Shown here piece after piece: positions 61,401 through 63,625 of a stretch of 64,000 nucleotides of DNA. The DNA comes from Ischnura elegans. Its lineage: Eukaryota > Arthropoda > Insecta > Odonata > Coenagrionidae. Each line of letters begins with the position of its first letter. The stretch's first letter is position 1. The position numbers were made by a program, and so were the translations under genes. Where the stretch lies: the NCBI RefSeq assembly GCF_921293095.1, contig NC_060257.1:52860968-52924967 (forward strand), in the 5' to 3' direction. The notes beneath the pieces are model-generated. The model made no database searches. It saw only the letters and a program-made list of their open reading frames with translations, and was not told where the DNA came from.

Positions 61401-61580
61401 TTTTTGAATCATTTGTTGACATGTTTTGTCATACCTTATTATTTTGTTGCAGGAGTTGAAAGATGAACAGTGGCATCGGGCAATGGAATACGTCAGTATG
61501 GTTTCGGAGCTGAATTACATGTCTCAAATTGTTGTTATGCTTTATGAAGATCCAACTAAGGATCCATCATCAGAGGAGAG
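4386..61580 (+). CDS. PPIP5K: Inositol hexakisphosphate / diphosphoinositol-pentakisphosphate kinase (PPIP5K, VIP1 family), 18 coding exons, 3' end outside window
   Basis: The enzyme makes and breaks inositol pyrophosphates in the cytosol: its ATP-grasp domain phosphorylates InsP6 or 5-InsP7 at position 1, and its histidine-phosphatase-like domain removes that phosphate. I joined exons 4386-4499, 18389-18652, 20017-20157, 20760-20850, 21413-21567, 27573-27674, 36427-36617, 43925-44119, 44889-44975, 45055-45243, 45553-45638, 49337-49459, 53367-53589, 56694-56902, 58023-58252, 58558-58694, 60446-60560 and 61453-61580. All introns are GT-AG and phases agree throughout, giving 926 codons plus 2 nt. 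Landmarks: [10 protein letters not shown] at residues 92-101, the DVNGFSFV metal/ATP-site motif at 362-369, RHGDRTP at 429-435 and ESHVHS at 867-872. Vertebrate homologues have about 1,200 residues or more, so the phosphatase end and tail lie beyond 64000. The family assignment is very secure; the first exon is less so. Confidence 0.96.
4664..4741 (+). CDS. Possible alternative first coding exon of PPIP5K
   Basis: An ATG at 4664 opens 26 codons ([17 protein letters not shown] and on to WQMM) and stops being needed at a GT at 4742, which is phase 0, the same as the entry to exon 2. A polypyrimidine/ACAG acceptor (TTTCTTTACAG) ends at 4620. Codon content looks protein-like but I recognise no homologue, and the donor (ATG|GTACTA) is mediocre. 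It cannot be an internal exon, because TAG occurs in frame right after the acceptor. Confidence 0.25.
4757..7359. other. Intron 1, first part: nothing recognised
   Basis: AT-rich intronic sequence. Short ORFs here are random and lack family similarity or splice context. Confidence 0.6.
7360..7496. repeat. Palindromic repeat with GAAAC-containing loop
   Basis: Arms 7360-7405 and 7451-7496 are inverted copies with one mismatch (GCGTGCG against CGCGCGC), separated by 45 bases that include GGTACCCGAAACGTCGG. The loop resembles the core of hammerhead-type motifs in Penelope-like repeats. Non-coding. Confidence 0.8.
7922..8125 (+). repeat. Diverged dispersed repeat, copy 1
   Basis: Shares an ordered series of words with 10594-10800 (TAATTATGTATGAAAAGG, AAGGCCCTACATTCT, GTAATTATC.GT.TGAT.TCTCT). 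Copy 2 abuts the right end of the hAT element at 8940-10588. Confidence 0.6.
8186..8700 (-). mobile_element. Possible LINE 3' end (minus strand)
   Basis: TTTATTTATTTATT at 8193 followed by ATATGGGCAGCTACCTTG looks like the complement of a LINE 3' terminus with an (AAAT)n tail. No reverse transcriptase codons can be read upstream, so the identification is weak. Confidence 0.25.
8932..10596. mobile_element. 1.65-kb non-autonomous hAT element
   Basis: Element 8940-10588 begins TAGAGATGGGTCGAATAG and ends CTATTCGCACATCTCTA, with subterminal TCGAATATTCGAA repeats at both ends. It is flanked by GTAATAAT on both sides (8932-8939, 10589-10596), an exact 8-bp duplication. No transposase ORF. The interior contains a 277-bp direct repeat. 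Confidence 0.88.
9704..10257. repeat. 277-bp tandem duplication inside the hAT element
   Basis: Copies at 9704-9980 and 9981-10257 share the words GTTGACCTCC, AATGGGGAACTTCGAAGC, GATCCCTGCGCGAGCTG and TATCCCACGG in order. Divergence between copies is substantial. Confidence 0.8.
10594..10800 (+). repeat. Diverged dispersed repeat, copy 2
   Basis: Related to 7922-8125 (AAGGCCCCACATTCTATTGAACTACC, ordered similarity to the end of the segment). It was the insertion target of the hAT element: its first bases duplicate as GTAATAAT. Confidence 0.6.
10801..13311. other. Intron 1, middle: nothing recognised
   Basis: AT-rich intron sequence. A 159-codon minus-strand ORF (11391-11870) is Lys/Ser/Phe-rich, low in complexity and without family features, so I do not call it. 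Confidence 0.55.
13314..13896 (-). mobile_element. 583-bp MITE, internal deletion derivative of the Tigger element at 22305-27073
   Basis: Ends TAGTGCAACCTCGATATAAC and CGTTAAAGCGAG's complement GAGGTTCCACTG, flanked by TA on both sides (13312-13313, 13897-13898). Its right part is the reverse complement of the left about 265 bp of the 22305 Tigger (GACGGTGCAT, CTCGCTATGGCGAGAGCCAAC, TGGAGTGC words), and its left part matches the right roughly 450 bp (GTCAATCATT, CACTCGCTATAGCGAATTG). The transposase region is missing. It lies inverted to the full element. Confidence 0.88.
13899..15550. other. Intron 1: nothing recognised
   Basis: AT-rich. No repeat boundaries or coding similarity seen on either strand. 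Confidence 0.55.
15557..16018 (+). pseudogene. LINE (CR1/Jockey-like) reverse transcriptase 3' fragment
   Basis: Reads in one frame as [20 protein letters not shown]..., an in-frame stop, then [33 protein letters not shown] and [19 protein letters not shown], the conserved carboxyl end of CR1/Jockey-type reverse transcriptases. The ORF closes at 15905-15907. About 110 bp of 3' UTR follow, ending in GTAGATGTAGATG, a short-repeat terminus typical of such LINEs. It is 5'-truncated and carries a stop, so it is dead. Confidence 0.85.
16020..16308 (-). mobile_element. tRNA-derived SINE (minus strand)
   Basis: Read on the minus strand from about 16308, GGTGGCGGTGGGGTAAAGTC is an A-box-like segment and GTGGGTTCGAATCCC (complement of 16239-16253) a near-perfect pol III B box. 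It is a tRNA-related head, not a functional tRNA, because the cloverleaf and ends are not complete. Confidence 0.7.
17038..17822 (-). mobile_element. tRNA-derived SINE split by a TIR element
   Basis: The minus-strand SINE reads TTGGTGGTGTAACTGGCTAA (from about 17815), is interrupted at 17779-17117, then resumes as GGGAGATCCGGGTTCGAATC (B box) and a tail AAGTCAAATATTTTTCATGG ending near 17038. Tail copies recur nearby. Confidence 0.75.
17117..17779. mobile_element. 663-bp TIR element (copy A), superfamily uncertain
   Basis: Starts AATAGGGTAGTTTCCTTC and ends GAGGAAAATACCCTATT, a short inverted repeat. A second copy of the same family is at 33614-35526, sharing the internal words GGCATTGATTGCGATTCG and GTAATAATCTTTC. 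No ORF. The target duplication could not be fixed. Confidence 0.7.
17922..17972 (+). repeat. SINE tail fragment
   Basis: GGCTAAGTCAAATATCTTTC then CATGGCAAACTTCATCCTTT: the same tail as the minus-strand SINE at 17038, here in plus orientation. Confidence 0.65.
18218..18272 (+). repeat. SINE tail fragment
   Basis: GGCCAAGTCAAATATTTTTT then AATGGCGAACTTTATCCTTT: a third local copy of the same tail, about 300 bp after the second and 120 bp upstream of exon 2. Confidence 0.65.
18389..18652 (+). CDS. PPIP5K: PPIP5K exon 2
   Basis: Residues 39-126, phase 0 at both ends. The first 40 or so residues are a low-complexity Asp/Gly/Met/Ser stretch; the rest is the conserved opening of the family ([17 protein letters not shown], then [17 protein letters not shown]). 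The acceptor is TGTCTCAG. The donor AAG|GTCTCA is weak but is fixed by homology and by phase with exon 3. Confidence 0.95.
18653..20016. other. Intron 2: nothing recognised
   Basis: AT-rich intronic DNA. The two following introns (20158-20759 and 20851-21412) likewise show nothing beyond splice signals. Confidence 0.6.
20017..20157 (+). CDS. PPIP5K: PPIP5K exon 3
   Basis: Residues 127-173, phase 0 at both ends, donor CAA|GTAAGT. Encodes [20 protein letters not shown] and the following helix, ending in HMQYDIQ; near-identical in kind to the vertebrate N-terminal kinase region. Confidence 0.97.
20760..20850 (+). CDS. PPIP5K: PPIP5K exon 4
   Basis: 91 nt, ends in phase 1. Encodes [20 protein letters not shown] and on to DSPDPK. 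Acceptor CTCTTTCAG, donor C|GTGAGA. Confidence 0.97.
21413..21567 (+). CDS. PPIP5K: PPIP5K exon 5
   Basis: Begins by completing a His codon (phase 1) and ends in phase 0 at AAG|GTGAGA. Carries the strongly conserved [22 protein letters not shown] and [16 protein letters not shown] segments of the ATP-grasp domain. Confidence 0.98.
21568..22302. other. Intron 5, left of Tigger: nothing recognised
   Basis: Intronic sequence without repeat ends or coding similarity, up to the TA target of the Tigger insertion. Confidence 0.6.
22650..22832. repeat. Long imperfect hairpin in the Tigger 5' region
   Basis: Left arm about 22653-22712 (TTCCGCTTTTACCCCTCAAA, CACAACTTTGGGCACAGTGC) is mirrored by a right arm about 22765-22831 (GCACTGTGCCCAGAGTTGTG, GGGTGAAAGCGGAA). 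It encodes nothing obvious. Confidence 0.75.
23952..25463 (+). CDS. Tigger-type transposase, intact, 503 aa
   Basis: A pogo/Tigger (TIGD, CENP-B-like) transposase that would bind the element's ends and cut and paste at TA. Residues about 5-55 form a psq-type helix-turn-helix ([20 protein letters not shown]), about 70-130 a CENP-B-type HTH ([13 protein letters not shown]), and about 160-310 the DDE catalytic domain. The acidic triad is visible as D170 ([10 protein letters not shown]), D275 (LFVDNCPAH) and D305 (LQPLDQGI), spacing DD29D. The tail from about residue 405 is acidic and Ser-rich. The start ATG at 23952 has a CACCATGG context. Length is normal for the family and no frameshift or stop is present. 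The host gene reads through it as intron. Confidence 0.95.
   Translation: MAQTRKTLNLSDKIKIIDQCESGALSKSEVARRNNLSSSSLFTILKNKDKIRSAVLREGKPLHQKRLRNGDHKVLEDALFEWFCHIRSSGTPVNGPMLKAKAEYFSDRLRIENFKCSEGWLSRFKARKGISLHKISGEACAVNPEAMEDWTPILVEYLKKYSPRDVYNADETALFYNLLPDKTLAVRGDSCKGGKRSKERLTVLLCTNMDGSDKIKPMVIGKWGRPRCFRGIKNLPCTYENNSKAWMTSGLFAQWLRAFDARIGGKNRKVVLFVDNCPAHPKIDLRNTELVFLPPNATSVLQPLDQGIIKLLKHHYRTLLVNFVVRQLELKNFKRMKWNILDAMRAVVCSWDKISADAIASCFKHAGFSAHQDDKIELDNNLEDPEGWESIETHFGSCNYSSFVEADDSAPTREEMTDDAILNTVRNDDVHVESSSDSEDLEDSAVALPPKYDVLKALDVINDVYRASSASADDLGSFTAVEKYVMRATERKLKQATLDSFLN
25462..25708 (+). repeat. 123-bp tandem duplication starting at the transposase stop codon
   Basis: The segment from AATTTTCGTTGAAATCAAAT to CACACAAGTTTATTTGAAT occurs twice head to tail (25462-25584 and 25585 to about 25707). 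I see one difference (GATTGAG against GATCGAG). The first unit starts on the last two bases of the stop codon. Confidence 0.92.
25976..26011. repeat. 36-bp perfect palindrome
   Basis: TATGCTTTTCATTTCATA and its exact complement follow each other with no spacer, in the 3' non-coding part of the Tigger element. Confidence 0.9.
27076..27572. other. Intron 5, right of Tigger: nothing recognised
   Basis: AT-rich intron ending in TTATCACAG before exon 6. Confidence 0.6.
27573..27674 (+). CDS. PPIP5K: PPIP5K exon 6
   Basis: 34 codons, phase 0 at both ends: [20 protein letters not shown] followed by [14 protein letters not shown]. Continues the ATP-grasp fold directly after the SQRLFRK end of exon 5. 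Confidence 0.98.
27675..28717. other. Intron 6, first part: nothing recognised
   Basis: AT-rich intronic DNA without coding similarity. Confidence 0.55.
28719..28883. mobile_element. Short MITE with TACCGTATTT termini
   Basis: Left end TACCGTATTTCTCCAAATAT and right end complement TACCGTATTTATCTGAATAC are inverted and similar for about 30 bp; poly-purine/pyrimidine CCCCCCT and AAAAGGGGG tracts follow inward. About 165 bp, non-coding. Confidence 0.65.
29350..29420 (-). mobile_element. Possible tRNA-SINE fragment
   Basis: The complement of 29370-29391 reads CCAAGATTCAACTCCTATTC-like, a weak B box next to a T-rich tail. Too degraded for a firm call. Confidence 0.25.
29481..30468. mobile_element. 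About 1-kb TIR element with GTATTCTTGGTCAACCC ends
   Basis: Left CCGTATTCTTGGTCAACCCC and right complement GTATTCTTAGTCAACCCTGT are inverted copies; CCCTACATAA follows in both subterminal regions. TAGG occurs just outside both ends, a possible 4-bp target duplication. It interrupts a tRNA-like segment: GTGGTTCGATTCCTGG follows at 30478. No transposase seen. Confidence 0.6.
30469..31313. other. Intron 6: B-box-like fragment then nothing recognised
   Basis: GTGGTTCGATTCCTGG near 30478 is a pol III B box of a SINE remnant. The rest is AT-rich and unassigned. Confidence 0.45.
31314..31828. mobile_element. 499-bp hAT-like MITE
   Basis: Element 31322-31820 begins CAGGGGCGGTCTGG and ends CCAGACCGCCCCTG, a perfect 14-bp inverted repeat. 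Flanks TTGATGCA and ATGATGCA match at 7 of 8 positions, an aged 8-bp target duplication. Non-coding. Confidence 0.85.
34228..35470. mobile_element. 1.24-kb TIR element nested in copy B
   Basis: Ends GCACCCTAATTATGTAA and TTACATAATTGAGGTGC are inverted with two mismatches in 17 bp. Copy A is uninterrupted at the equivalent point (GTACTCC...GAGTAATAATC), which proves insertion. Non-coding. Confidence 0.75.
34762..34912. repeat. Palindromic repeat with hammerhead-like loop
   Basis: Arms 34762-34815 (GTTCATGGTGAAACAAAACT...) and 34859-34912 are inverted copies with few mismatches. The loop reads CTTGATAAT, then GACG, a seven-base loop, CGTC, then GAAAG, which resembles the stem II/GAAA core of a hammerhead. 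Confidence 0.75.
35708..36426. other. Intron 6 end with a SINE remnant
   Basis: 35930-36026 contains ACTAGGATTCAAAACCCGAT, the complement of a degraded B box, in the same tail context as the SINE at 17038. The rest is unassigned. Confidence 0.45.
36427..36617 (+). CDS. PPIP5K: PPIP5K exon 7
   Basis: 191 nt, starts phase 0 after CTGCAG and ends phase 2 (AG|GTGGTA). Encodes [20 protein letters not shown] and runs to [16 protein letters not shown], the core of the kinase domain. Confidence 0.98.
36766..37495. mobile_element. 714-bp non-autonomous hAT-like element with exact 8-bp target duplication
   Basis: Element 36774-37487 begins CGTGGGCGTACCCAGC and ends GTGGGTACGCCCTTG; inverted similarity continues inward (AGAGGGGA against TCCCCCTCT). 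TGAAGTCA flanks both sides (36766-36773, 37488-37495). No transposase. Confidence 0.85.
37496..38171. other. Intron 7, between elements: nothing recognised
   Basis: AT-rich intronic sequence up to the TA target of the second Tigger. Confidence 0.55.
38200..38372 (+). repeat. Left subterminal repeat cluster of the second Tigger
   Basis: CCCGCATTCATCGTT occurs twice at the outer end and recurs as CCCGCATCTATCGTT, CCCGCATTTGTCGTT and CCCGCATTCATCGTT further in. These iterated units are candidate transposase-binding sites. Confidence 0.8.
39164..40687 (+). CDS. Tigger-type transposase, intact, 507 aa
   Basis: A pogo/Tigger transposase of the CENP-B-like group. Residues about 8-58 form the first helix-turn-helix ([20 protein letters not shown]), about 75-135 the CENP-B-type HTH ([13 protein letters not shown]), and about 165-315 the catalytic domain with D173 ([10 protein letters not shown]), D278 ([10 protein letters not shown]) and D310 (LQPLDLGI), spacing DD31D. 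The carboxyl end is acidic and ends in a basic [14 protein letters not shown] motif. The ORF has no stop or frameshift. It is clearly related to, but strongly diverged from, the transposase at 23952, so the two elements are different families and not copies of each other. Confidence 0.95.
   Translation: MAVPMKQKRNLKDRLKIIEEVEKNPREKRVDIAKRLGLPASTLNSIMAKKSEIREQIDRCGSASKKRKTGKESTFAELETVLFNWFQQARESNIPVDGVILKEKAKIVATQLNVENFKASNGWISRFKNRHGLVFKKLAGESAEVNAESTDDWLESLPSILEGYDPGDVYNADETGLFFNVLPDRTLAYKGECCHGGKLSKDRLTVLLCVNSDGSDKQVPIVIGKSPKPRCFKNIRKLPTKYYANSKSWMTTEIFISFLHALDAQMGGQNRKIILFVDNCAAHPKDTSFLRNIKVVRFPANCTSTLQPLDLGIIRSLKAYYRQRLVQKSICLMESGKAMKKKLNVLEALHYIMAAWKQVSQNTIQNCFRKAGHRYPIDNNELADDDVDDFGQDWEEMCRAQKYDFQSYVAVDHHVVTSGTETIEELCEAHTSTGAVEEEEENEVEVIPSFVETYEALEKVKAFFYAQSGSDEDRENILSLEKSYFRLRQNAAKKQKTMHDFFQKRSD
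40838..40879. repeat. Near-perfect palindrome
   Basis: GTACCATAGAATAAGTA and TACTTACTCTATGGTAC flank a two-base centre just after the transposase gene of the second Tigger. Confidence 0.75.
42163..42201 (+). repeat. Right subterminal repeats of the second Tigger
   Basis: CCCGTATTCATCGTT and CCCGCATTCATCGTT repeat the left-end units in the same orientation about 45-80 bp from the right end. Confidence 0.8.
42247..43924. other. Intron 7 end: nothing recognised
   Basis: AT-rich apart from a GC-richer patch near 42360-42410 that I cannot assign. Ends in TCTTGCAG before exon 8. Confidence 0.55.
43925..44119 (+). CDS. PPIP5K: PPIP5K exon 8
   Basis: Completes an Arg codon, then [19 protein letters not shown]. 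The DVN motif (residues 362-364) is part of the metal and ATP site in this family. Ends in phase 2 before GTAAGT, within the Met that opens the phosphatase domain. Confidence 0.98.
44120..44888. other. Intron 8: nothing recognised
   Basis: AT-rich, with a homopurine/pyrimidine-rich stretch (TTTCATTTCAAA, AAAAAGAAAAAAC). No repeats with definable ends. Confidence 0.55.
44889..44975 (+). CDS. PPIP5K: PPIP5K exon 9 (RHGxRxP motif)
   Basis: 87 nt encoding [27 protein letters not shown] is the histidine-phosphatase signature and is intact at residues 429-435. Ends CCCAA|GTATGC in phase 2. Confidence 0.98.
45055..45243 (+). CDS. PPIP5K: PPIP5K exon 10
   Basis: Begins by completing Lys, then [19 protein letters not shown] and continues to [11 protein letters not shown]. 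The 79-bp intron before it is the shortest in the gene. Donor GTAAGT, phase 2. Confidence 0.97.
45553..45638 (+). CDS. PPIP5K: PPIP5K exon 11
   Basis: Encodes [19 protein letters not shown] and a short basic/serine linker (RPRGSSSDD). Ends in phase 1 at GATGATG|GTAAAG, which joins exon 12 as an Asp codon. Confidence 0.95.
45639..47700. other. Intron 11, first part: nothing recognised
   Basis: AT-rich intronic DNA. Short ORFs lack similarity. Confidence 0.55.
47800..47945 (-). mobile_element. tRNA-derived SINE remnant (minus)
   Basis: The complement of 47876-47945 reads through GGAGATCTGGATTTGAATTC, a degraded B box, with the tail word CATGA...AAATTTG beyond it, as in the SINE at 17038. Confidence 0.5.
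47948..48090 (+). mobile_element. tRNA-derived SINE (plus)
   Basis: GGTGGCGTGGTGGAGTTGCT (A-box region) and CTGTTTGAAACCCAGGC (B box near 48008-48018) are correctly spaced for a pol III head. TTTCATCCATGGTGTAAATT follows as the tail. It lies head to head with the minus-strand copy before it. Confidence 0.65.
48338..48935. mobile_element. 598-bp pogo/Tigger-type MITE
   Basis: Ends CAGTAGATTCCGTTTAA and (complement of right) CAGTAGATTCCGGTTAATTG, flanked by TA on both sides (48336-48337, 48936-48937). TTAATTGGG(G/A)CA words recur at both subterminal ends. No transposase. Confidence 0.82.
49337..49459 (+). CDS. PPIP5K: PPIP5K exon 12
   Basis: Encodes [20 protein letters not shown] and on to RCMYPGGQ. 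Acceptor TTGCCAG, donor CAAG|GTAGAG in phase 1. Confidence 0.97.
49460..52140. other. Intron 12, first part: nothing recognised
   Basis: AT-rich. A 20-bp unit (CTC.TGATAAATAGACTTC) is duplicated near 50965-51010. No coding similarity. Confidence 0.55.
52145..52398. mobile_element. 254-bp fold-back MITE
   Basis: TGATACCTCCACTGC at 52145 and its exact complement ending at 52398 open an inverted repeat that continues, imperfectly, almost to the centre (CTCACCTCC...GGAGGTGAG). ACAC flanks both sides. Non-coding. Confidence 0.8.
52399..53366. other. Intron 12 end: nothing recognised
   Basis: AT-rich intron ending CTGTCCAG before exon 13. Confidence 0.6.
53367..53589 (+). CDS. PPIP5K: PPIP5K exon 13
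   Basis: Encodes [40 protein letters not shown] and on to [10 protein letters not shown]. The donor at 53590 (AGCAA|GTACCA) was preferred to one 16 bases downstream because only this phase (2) reads into exon 14 without a stop. Confidence 0.95.
53590..55114. other. Intron 13, first part: nothing firmly recognised
   Basis: Contains a GC-richer patch (53800-53870) and a stretch near 54560-54650 rich in CCTGGAAAAT/GGGGAATT words, probably old repeats, but without boundaries. Confidence 0.45.
55115..55340. mobile_element. Possible relative of the 31322 hAT-like MITE
   Basis: The right end CAGTCCGCCCCTG matches the CAGGGGCGG-type terminus of the 31322 element. The left end CAGGGTAGGCTGAGGGGC is degraded. 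No target duplication was found. Confidence 0.4.
55421..56100. mobile_element. 680-bp pogo/Tigger-type MITE
   Basis: Left CAGCAGATTCCCGATTATCC after TA; right complement CAGTACACTCCACGAATAAT then CGGAACACACGGATAACC. Inverted subterminal GGATTATC/GGTTATCCGTG words support one element; the right-hand TA target is altered to TG. Confidence 0.6.
56283..56518. repeat. Large near-perfect palindrome with two hammerhead-like cores
   Basis: Arms of 107 bp (56283-56389 and 56412-56518) are almost perfect inverted copies around a 22-bp spacer. Each arm contains CTGACGAT, GTAAC, CAA, GTTAC, GAAA, then CCCGGGTC. In the right arm (56439-56470) these order as the CUGANGA / stem II / GAAA core with a palindromic stem III. 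Confidence 0.88.
56694..56902 (+). CDS. PPIP5K: PPIP5K exon 14
   Basis: Encodes [20 protein letters not shown] through [13 protein letters not shown] to DDPKTK. Homologous to the RVKARLHEIL...DFTAED part of vertebrate PPIP5K. Donor G|GTATGA, phase 1. Confidence 0.96.
56903..57410. other. Intron 14, first part
   Basis: AT-rich, with AATAAATATTTTTCAATCTA then a short (ATCT)n near 57265-57292 that resembles a plus-strand LINE 3' terminus. No coding part is present. Confidence 0.4.
57411..57985 (-). pseudogene. LINE reverse transcriptase 3' fragment (minus strand)
   Basis: On the minus strand 57982-57563 reads [20 protein letters not shown], then [40 protein letters not shown] and [15 protein letters not shown]: the typical carboxyl end of a CR1/RTE-like non-LTR reverse transcriptase. 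About 150 bp of 3' UTR follow and end in an (AAAGAT)n tail at 57411-57432. It is 5'-truncated, but this piece has no internal stop. It belongs to a different LINE family from the fragment at 15557. Confidence 0.82.
58023..58252 (+). CDS. PPIP5K: PPIP5K exon 15
   Basis: Encodes [20 protein letters not shown], then [20 protein letters not shown] and ADIVIPQ. Starts after TTTTGCAG and ends in phase 0 at CAG|GTACGG. Confidence 0.97.
58558..58694 (+). CDS. PPIP5K: PPIP5K exon 16
   Basis: Encodes [20 protein letters not shown] and on to KIRADLQRN, ending in VNRLNPR in phase 2. Confidence 0.97.
58695..59264. other. Intron 16, first part: nothing recognised
   Basis: CACCGGATTTATTTTAACA near 58782 and TGTTAAAATAAATCCTGTGG near 59052 are inverted to one another, so the stretch 58780-59075 may be a fold-back repeat. 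No coding similarity. Confidence 0.4.
59267..59682. mobile_element. 416-bp Tigger-type MITE
   Basis: Left CCATTAGTCCTTTACTTACG and right complement CAGTAAGCCCTCGACTTACG are inverted ends of the CAGTAGTCC..CGACTTACGAAC type. TA precedes the left end. ACTTACGAACA recurs just inside both ends. Non-coding. Confidence 0.65.
59683..60445. other. Intron 16 end: nothing recognised
   Basis: AT-rich. Ends CTATTCAAG before exon 17. Confidence 0.6.
60446..60560 (+). CDS. PPIP5K: PPIP5K exon 17 (phosphatase C-terminal His motif)
   Basis: Encodes [20 protein letters not shown] then VLRYGGLIN. The ESHVHS element carries the second conserved histidine of the acid-phosphatase fold. Donor GTAAGT, phase 0. 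Confidence 0.97.
60561..61452. other. Intron 17: nothing recognised
   Basis: AT-rich intron from GTAAGT to TTTGTTGCAG, without repeats that can be delimited. Confidence 0.6.
61453..61580 (+). CDS. PPIP5K: PPIP5K exon 18 (last exon in window)
   Basis: Encodes [20 protein letters not shown] through [19 protein letters not shown], ending in phase 2 at AG|GTAAGA. The next conserved block (FHVELHFSPG in homologues) is not found before 64000, so the gene continues off the right edge. Confidence 0.97.
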
Positions 61581-61827
61581 GTAAGAAAAAGTAATTGTGG
61601 TATTCATATCCTCACAACTAAAGTGTATTCAAATGCTTAAAGATTTTTGAGGTCCTGATTATCCCCTTGAATTTCAATGAGAAATATATGTCCCACCAAT
61701 GGGACAGTTATCCTGCCTACAAAAGTCAATTGTAAGAGTAATCAACCAATCCCAACTTCAAATGCCTATCATGTGCATATGACCCCCGGGCCATCATCAG
61801 ACCCAATTATGGCCCAAAATTGCTTAT

Positions 61828-62250
61828 GATTAGAGTCATGGAATTTTTGTGGACTACAATTTATTATGAAGATGTCTCAAAATTTATTTTGTTTTGAAAA
61901 AATGCATGTTTTGGTGCTTTTTTTTTAATTTTCAGAAGAAACCGTTTTTGGTGGAATTTTTTGTGATTGTTTCGTAAGGTAAACAATCACCCACAATTCA
62001 AAATTGAAACTCAATAGAAAATCACTTTTACTTTCCCATAATTAACCTTATGGAAGACTGTGATTAGAGACGTGGAATTTTTGTGGACCTCAATTGAATT
62101 TGAAGATACTCAAAATTTATTTGGTTTTGAAAAAATGCATGTTTCGTAGCTTTTTAGTGCAAAAATTTTTGAAAGATAACGATTTAGGTGGAATTTTTTT
62201 GTGATTGTTTCATAAGGTAAACTATCACCGACAATTCAAAAGGTTTTGGA
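61828..62250 (+). repeat. Two diverged direct repeats, period about 233 bp
   Basis: GATTAGAGTCATGGAATTTT (61828) and GATTAGAGACGTGGAATTTT (62062) start two copies that share TTTGAAAAAATGCATGTTT, GTGGAATTTTTT.GTGATTG and TAAGGTAAAC.ATCACC in order. Function unknown. Confidence 0.8.
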
Positions 62251-62399
62251 AGACTTATCATTAAAAGCCAGTACAAAAAGGAGGTACTGAATAGGCATGA
62301 GTTTCACTTGTGTAGACAATTTAATTGTTGGCAGTAAACAACTGAACTGTTAGATAACAGGGGAAATGAGCTCTACGGCCTCTATAGATAGGTTATTCA

Positions 62400-63150
62400 A
62401 AAGGGGTTCATAAATAGCCATAAAAACTTACTAGGGGACACCAAAGACAAAATCGATACATTCAACAAATCCGGAATTTTTCAAATTTCTTGCTAATTTT
62501 GTGACAATTCCTACGTAGAACAAACAGGTAGAAACATTAGAACTAGATTCAAAGAACACATGTCTCATTTCAAGTATAACAGGCCAGAAAAATCCAGCAT
62601 TGCTCAACATTTTATCGACACAGGACACGAAACCTCCAAAAACAACCTCAAATTATTGAAACAAACGCCCAACCATCTACTCGATGGTTATGAAAGTCTG
62701 TTCATACATAAAAACAATGGTATACTATGTAACGACGATGATGGACCTATTCCACACAGTTTGCTTTTTTCCATCTTGAAGTAATTCATATCTCAAAAAT
62801 TTCCATCTACCAAACCATCGCGCTCACCGAGTCCCCTTCACTTCCCCCGCCCTCTCTCCCGCCAATGACCTTTGCTCACTGTCCCCCGGGTCCTACAGCC
62901 ATTGATATCCTGTCCATCTATGTTTTCTAATATCAGACTTCCCTCCTCTAATTCATACCCACTTGTTCATGTACACCCAACCCCCAATTATGCCATTGAT
63001 CCCCCCTTTTAAGTTCCTTTCCTATTTAAGATAGGTTGTCCTCCCTTACCATTTCACTTTTAACTACGTGTTGGAAGTGCTTATTTTTCTTCAGCTTGCT
63101 GAAGAGGGCCACATTGTGGCGGAAATACATATTCGATTTTCACCCTCGTT
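62400..63150 (+). pseudogene. Penelope-like retroelement remnant: GIY-YIG endonuclease and 3' tail
   Basis: In frame with 62560 the sequence reads FINSHKNLLGDTKDKIDTFN, KSGIFQISC, a stop, then FCDNSYVEQTGRNIRTRFKE, HFIDTGHETSK and HLLDGYESLFIHK. This is the GIY-YIG endonuclease that follows the reverse transcriptase in Penelope-like elements (here GIF...SYVEQTGR). The stop in the middle and the absence of the reverse transcriptase show it is dead and 5'-truncated. The tail to about 63150 ends in a hammerhead-like hairpin. It lies in PPIP5K intron 18. Confidence 0.78.
63099..63126 (+). ncRNA. Hammerhead-ribozyme-like core in the Penelope tail
   Basis: CTGAAGA (63099-63105), then GCCAC / ATT / GTGGC (63108-63120) as a stem II, then GAAA (63122-63125). 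Penelope-like elements are known to carry minimal hammerheads near their ends. One extra G on each side of the stem and an unassigned stem I make activity doubtful. Confidence 0.4.
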
Positions 63151-63231
63151 CGTTTGTTTTAGCGTTTGTATTATCCTGTCCATGCTCTCTTTGAGTGGTT
63201 TACCAGAAATCCGTACCCTAGTGCTTGTGTT

Positions 63232-63625
63232 GAGTGCTTGTGAGTGTGATTGTGGCAAAACTTGGCATCCTTAGCAGAGTCCCTACAGCTCTGCATAGGA
63301 GGACAAGTTATAACCCAGATTACCTTAGCGAGGTCACTATTGCCCCATAAAGAATTCTCCTGGGTAGTGTGAATGACCTGTGGTGGTCCCTGGCAGGGAA
63401 GTAACATTTCCGTAAGCTACCACAGAAGTGTGAGTGTGCAATAAGGTGGCATCCATAGGAGAGACCATCCAGCTCTATGAAGGGTCCCAGGTTACAATCC
63501 AAGGTCACCTTAGGGAGGTCCGACAGCCTTGCAAAGGTGTCTATTCGGGTGTGTGCTTATGTCTGTGGTAGTCCCTGGTGTGGAAGTAATTCCCGTAAAT
63601 TGCCACAGGAGGGCATAATGGTGGA
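63232..63625 (+). repeat. Two diverged direct repeats, period about 184 bp
   Basis: GGCATCCTTAGCAGAGTCCC (63264) and GGCATCCATAGGAGAGACCA (63448) lead two copies with shared ordered words (CAGCTCT, ACCTTAG.GAGGTC, GTGGT.GTCCCTGG, GTAA.TT.CC.CA). No coding assignment. Confidence 0.7.
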
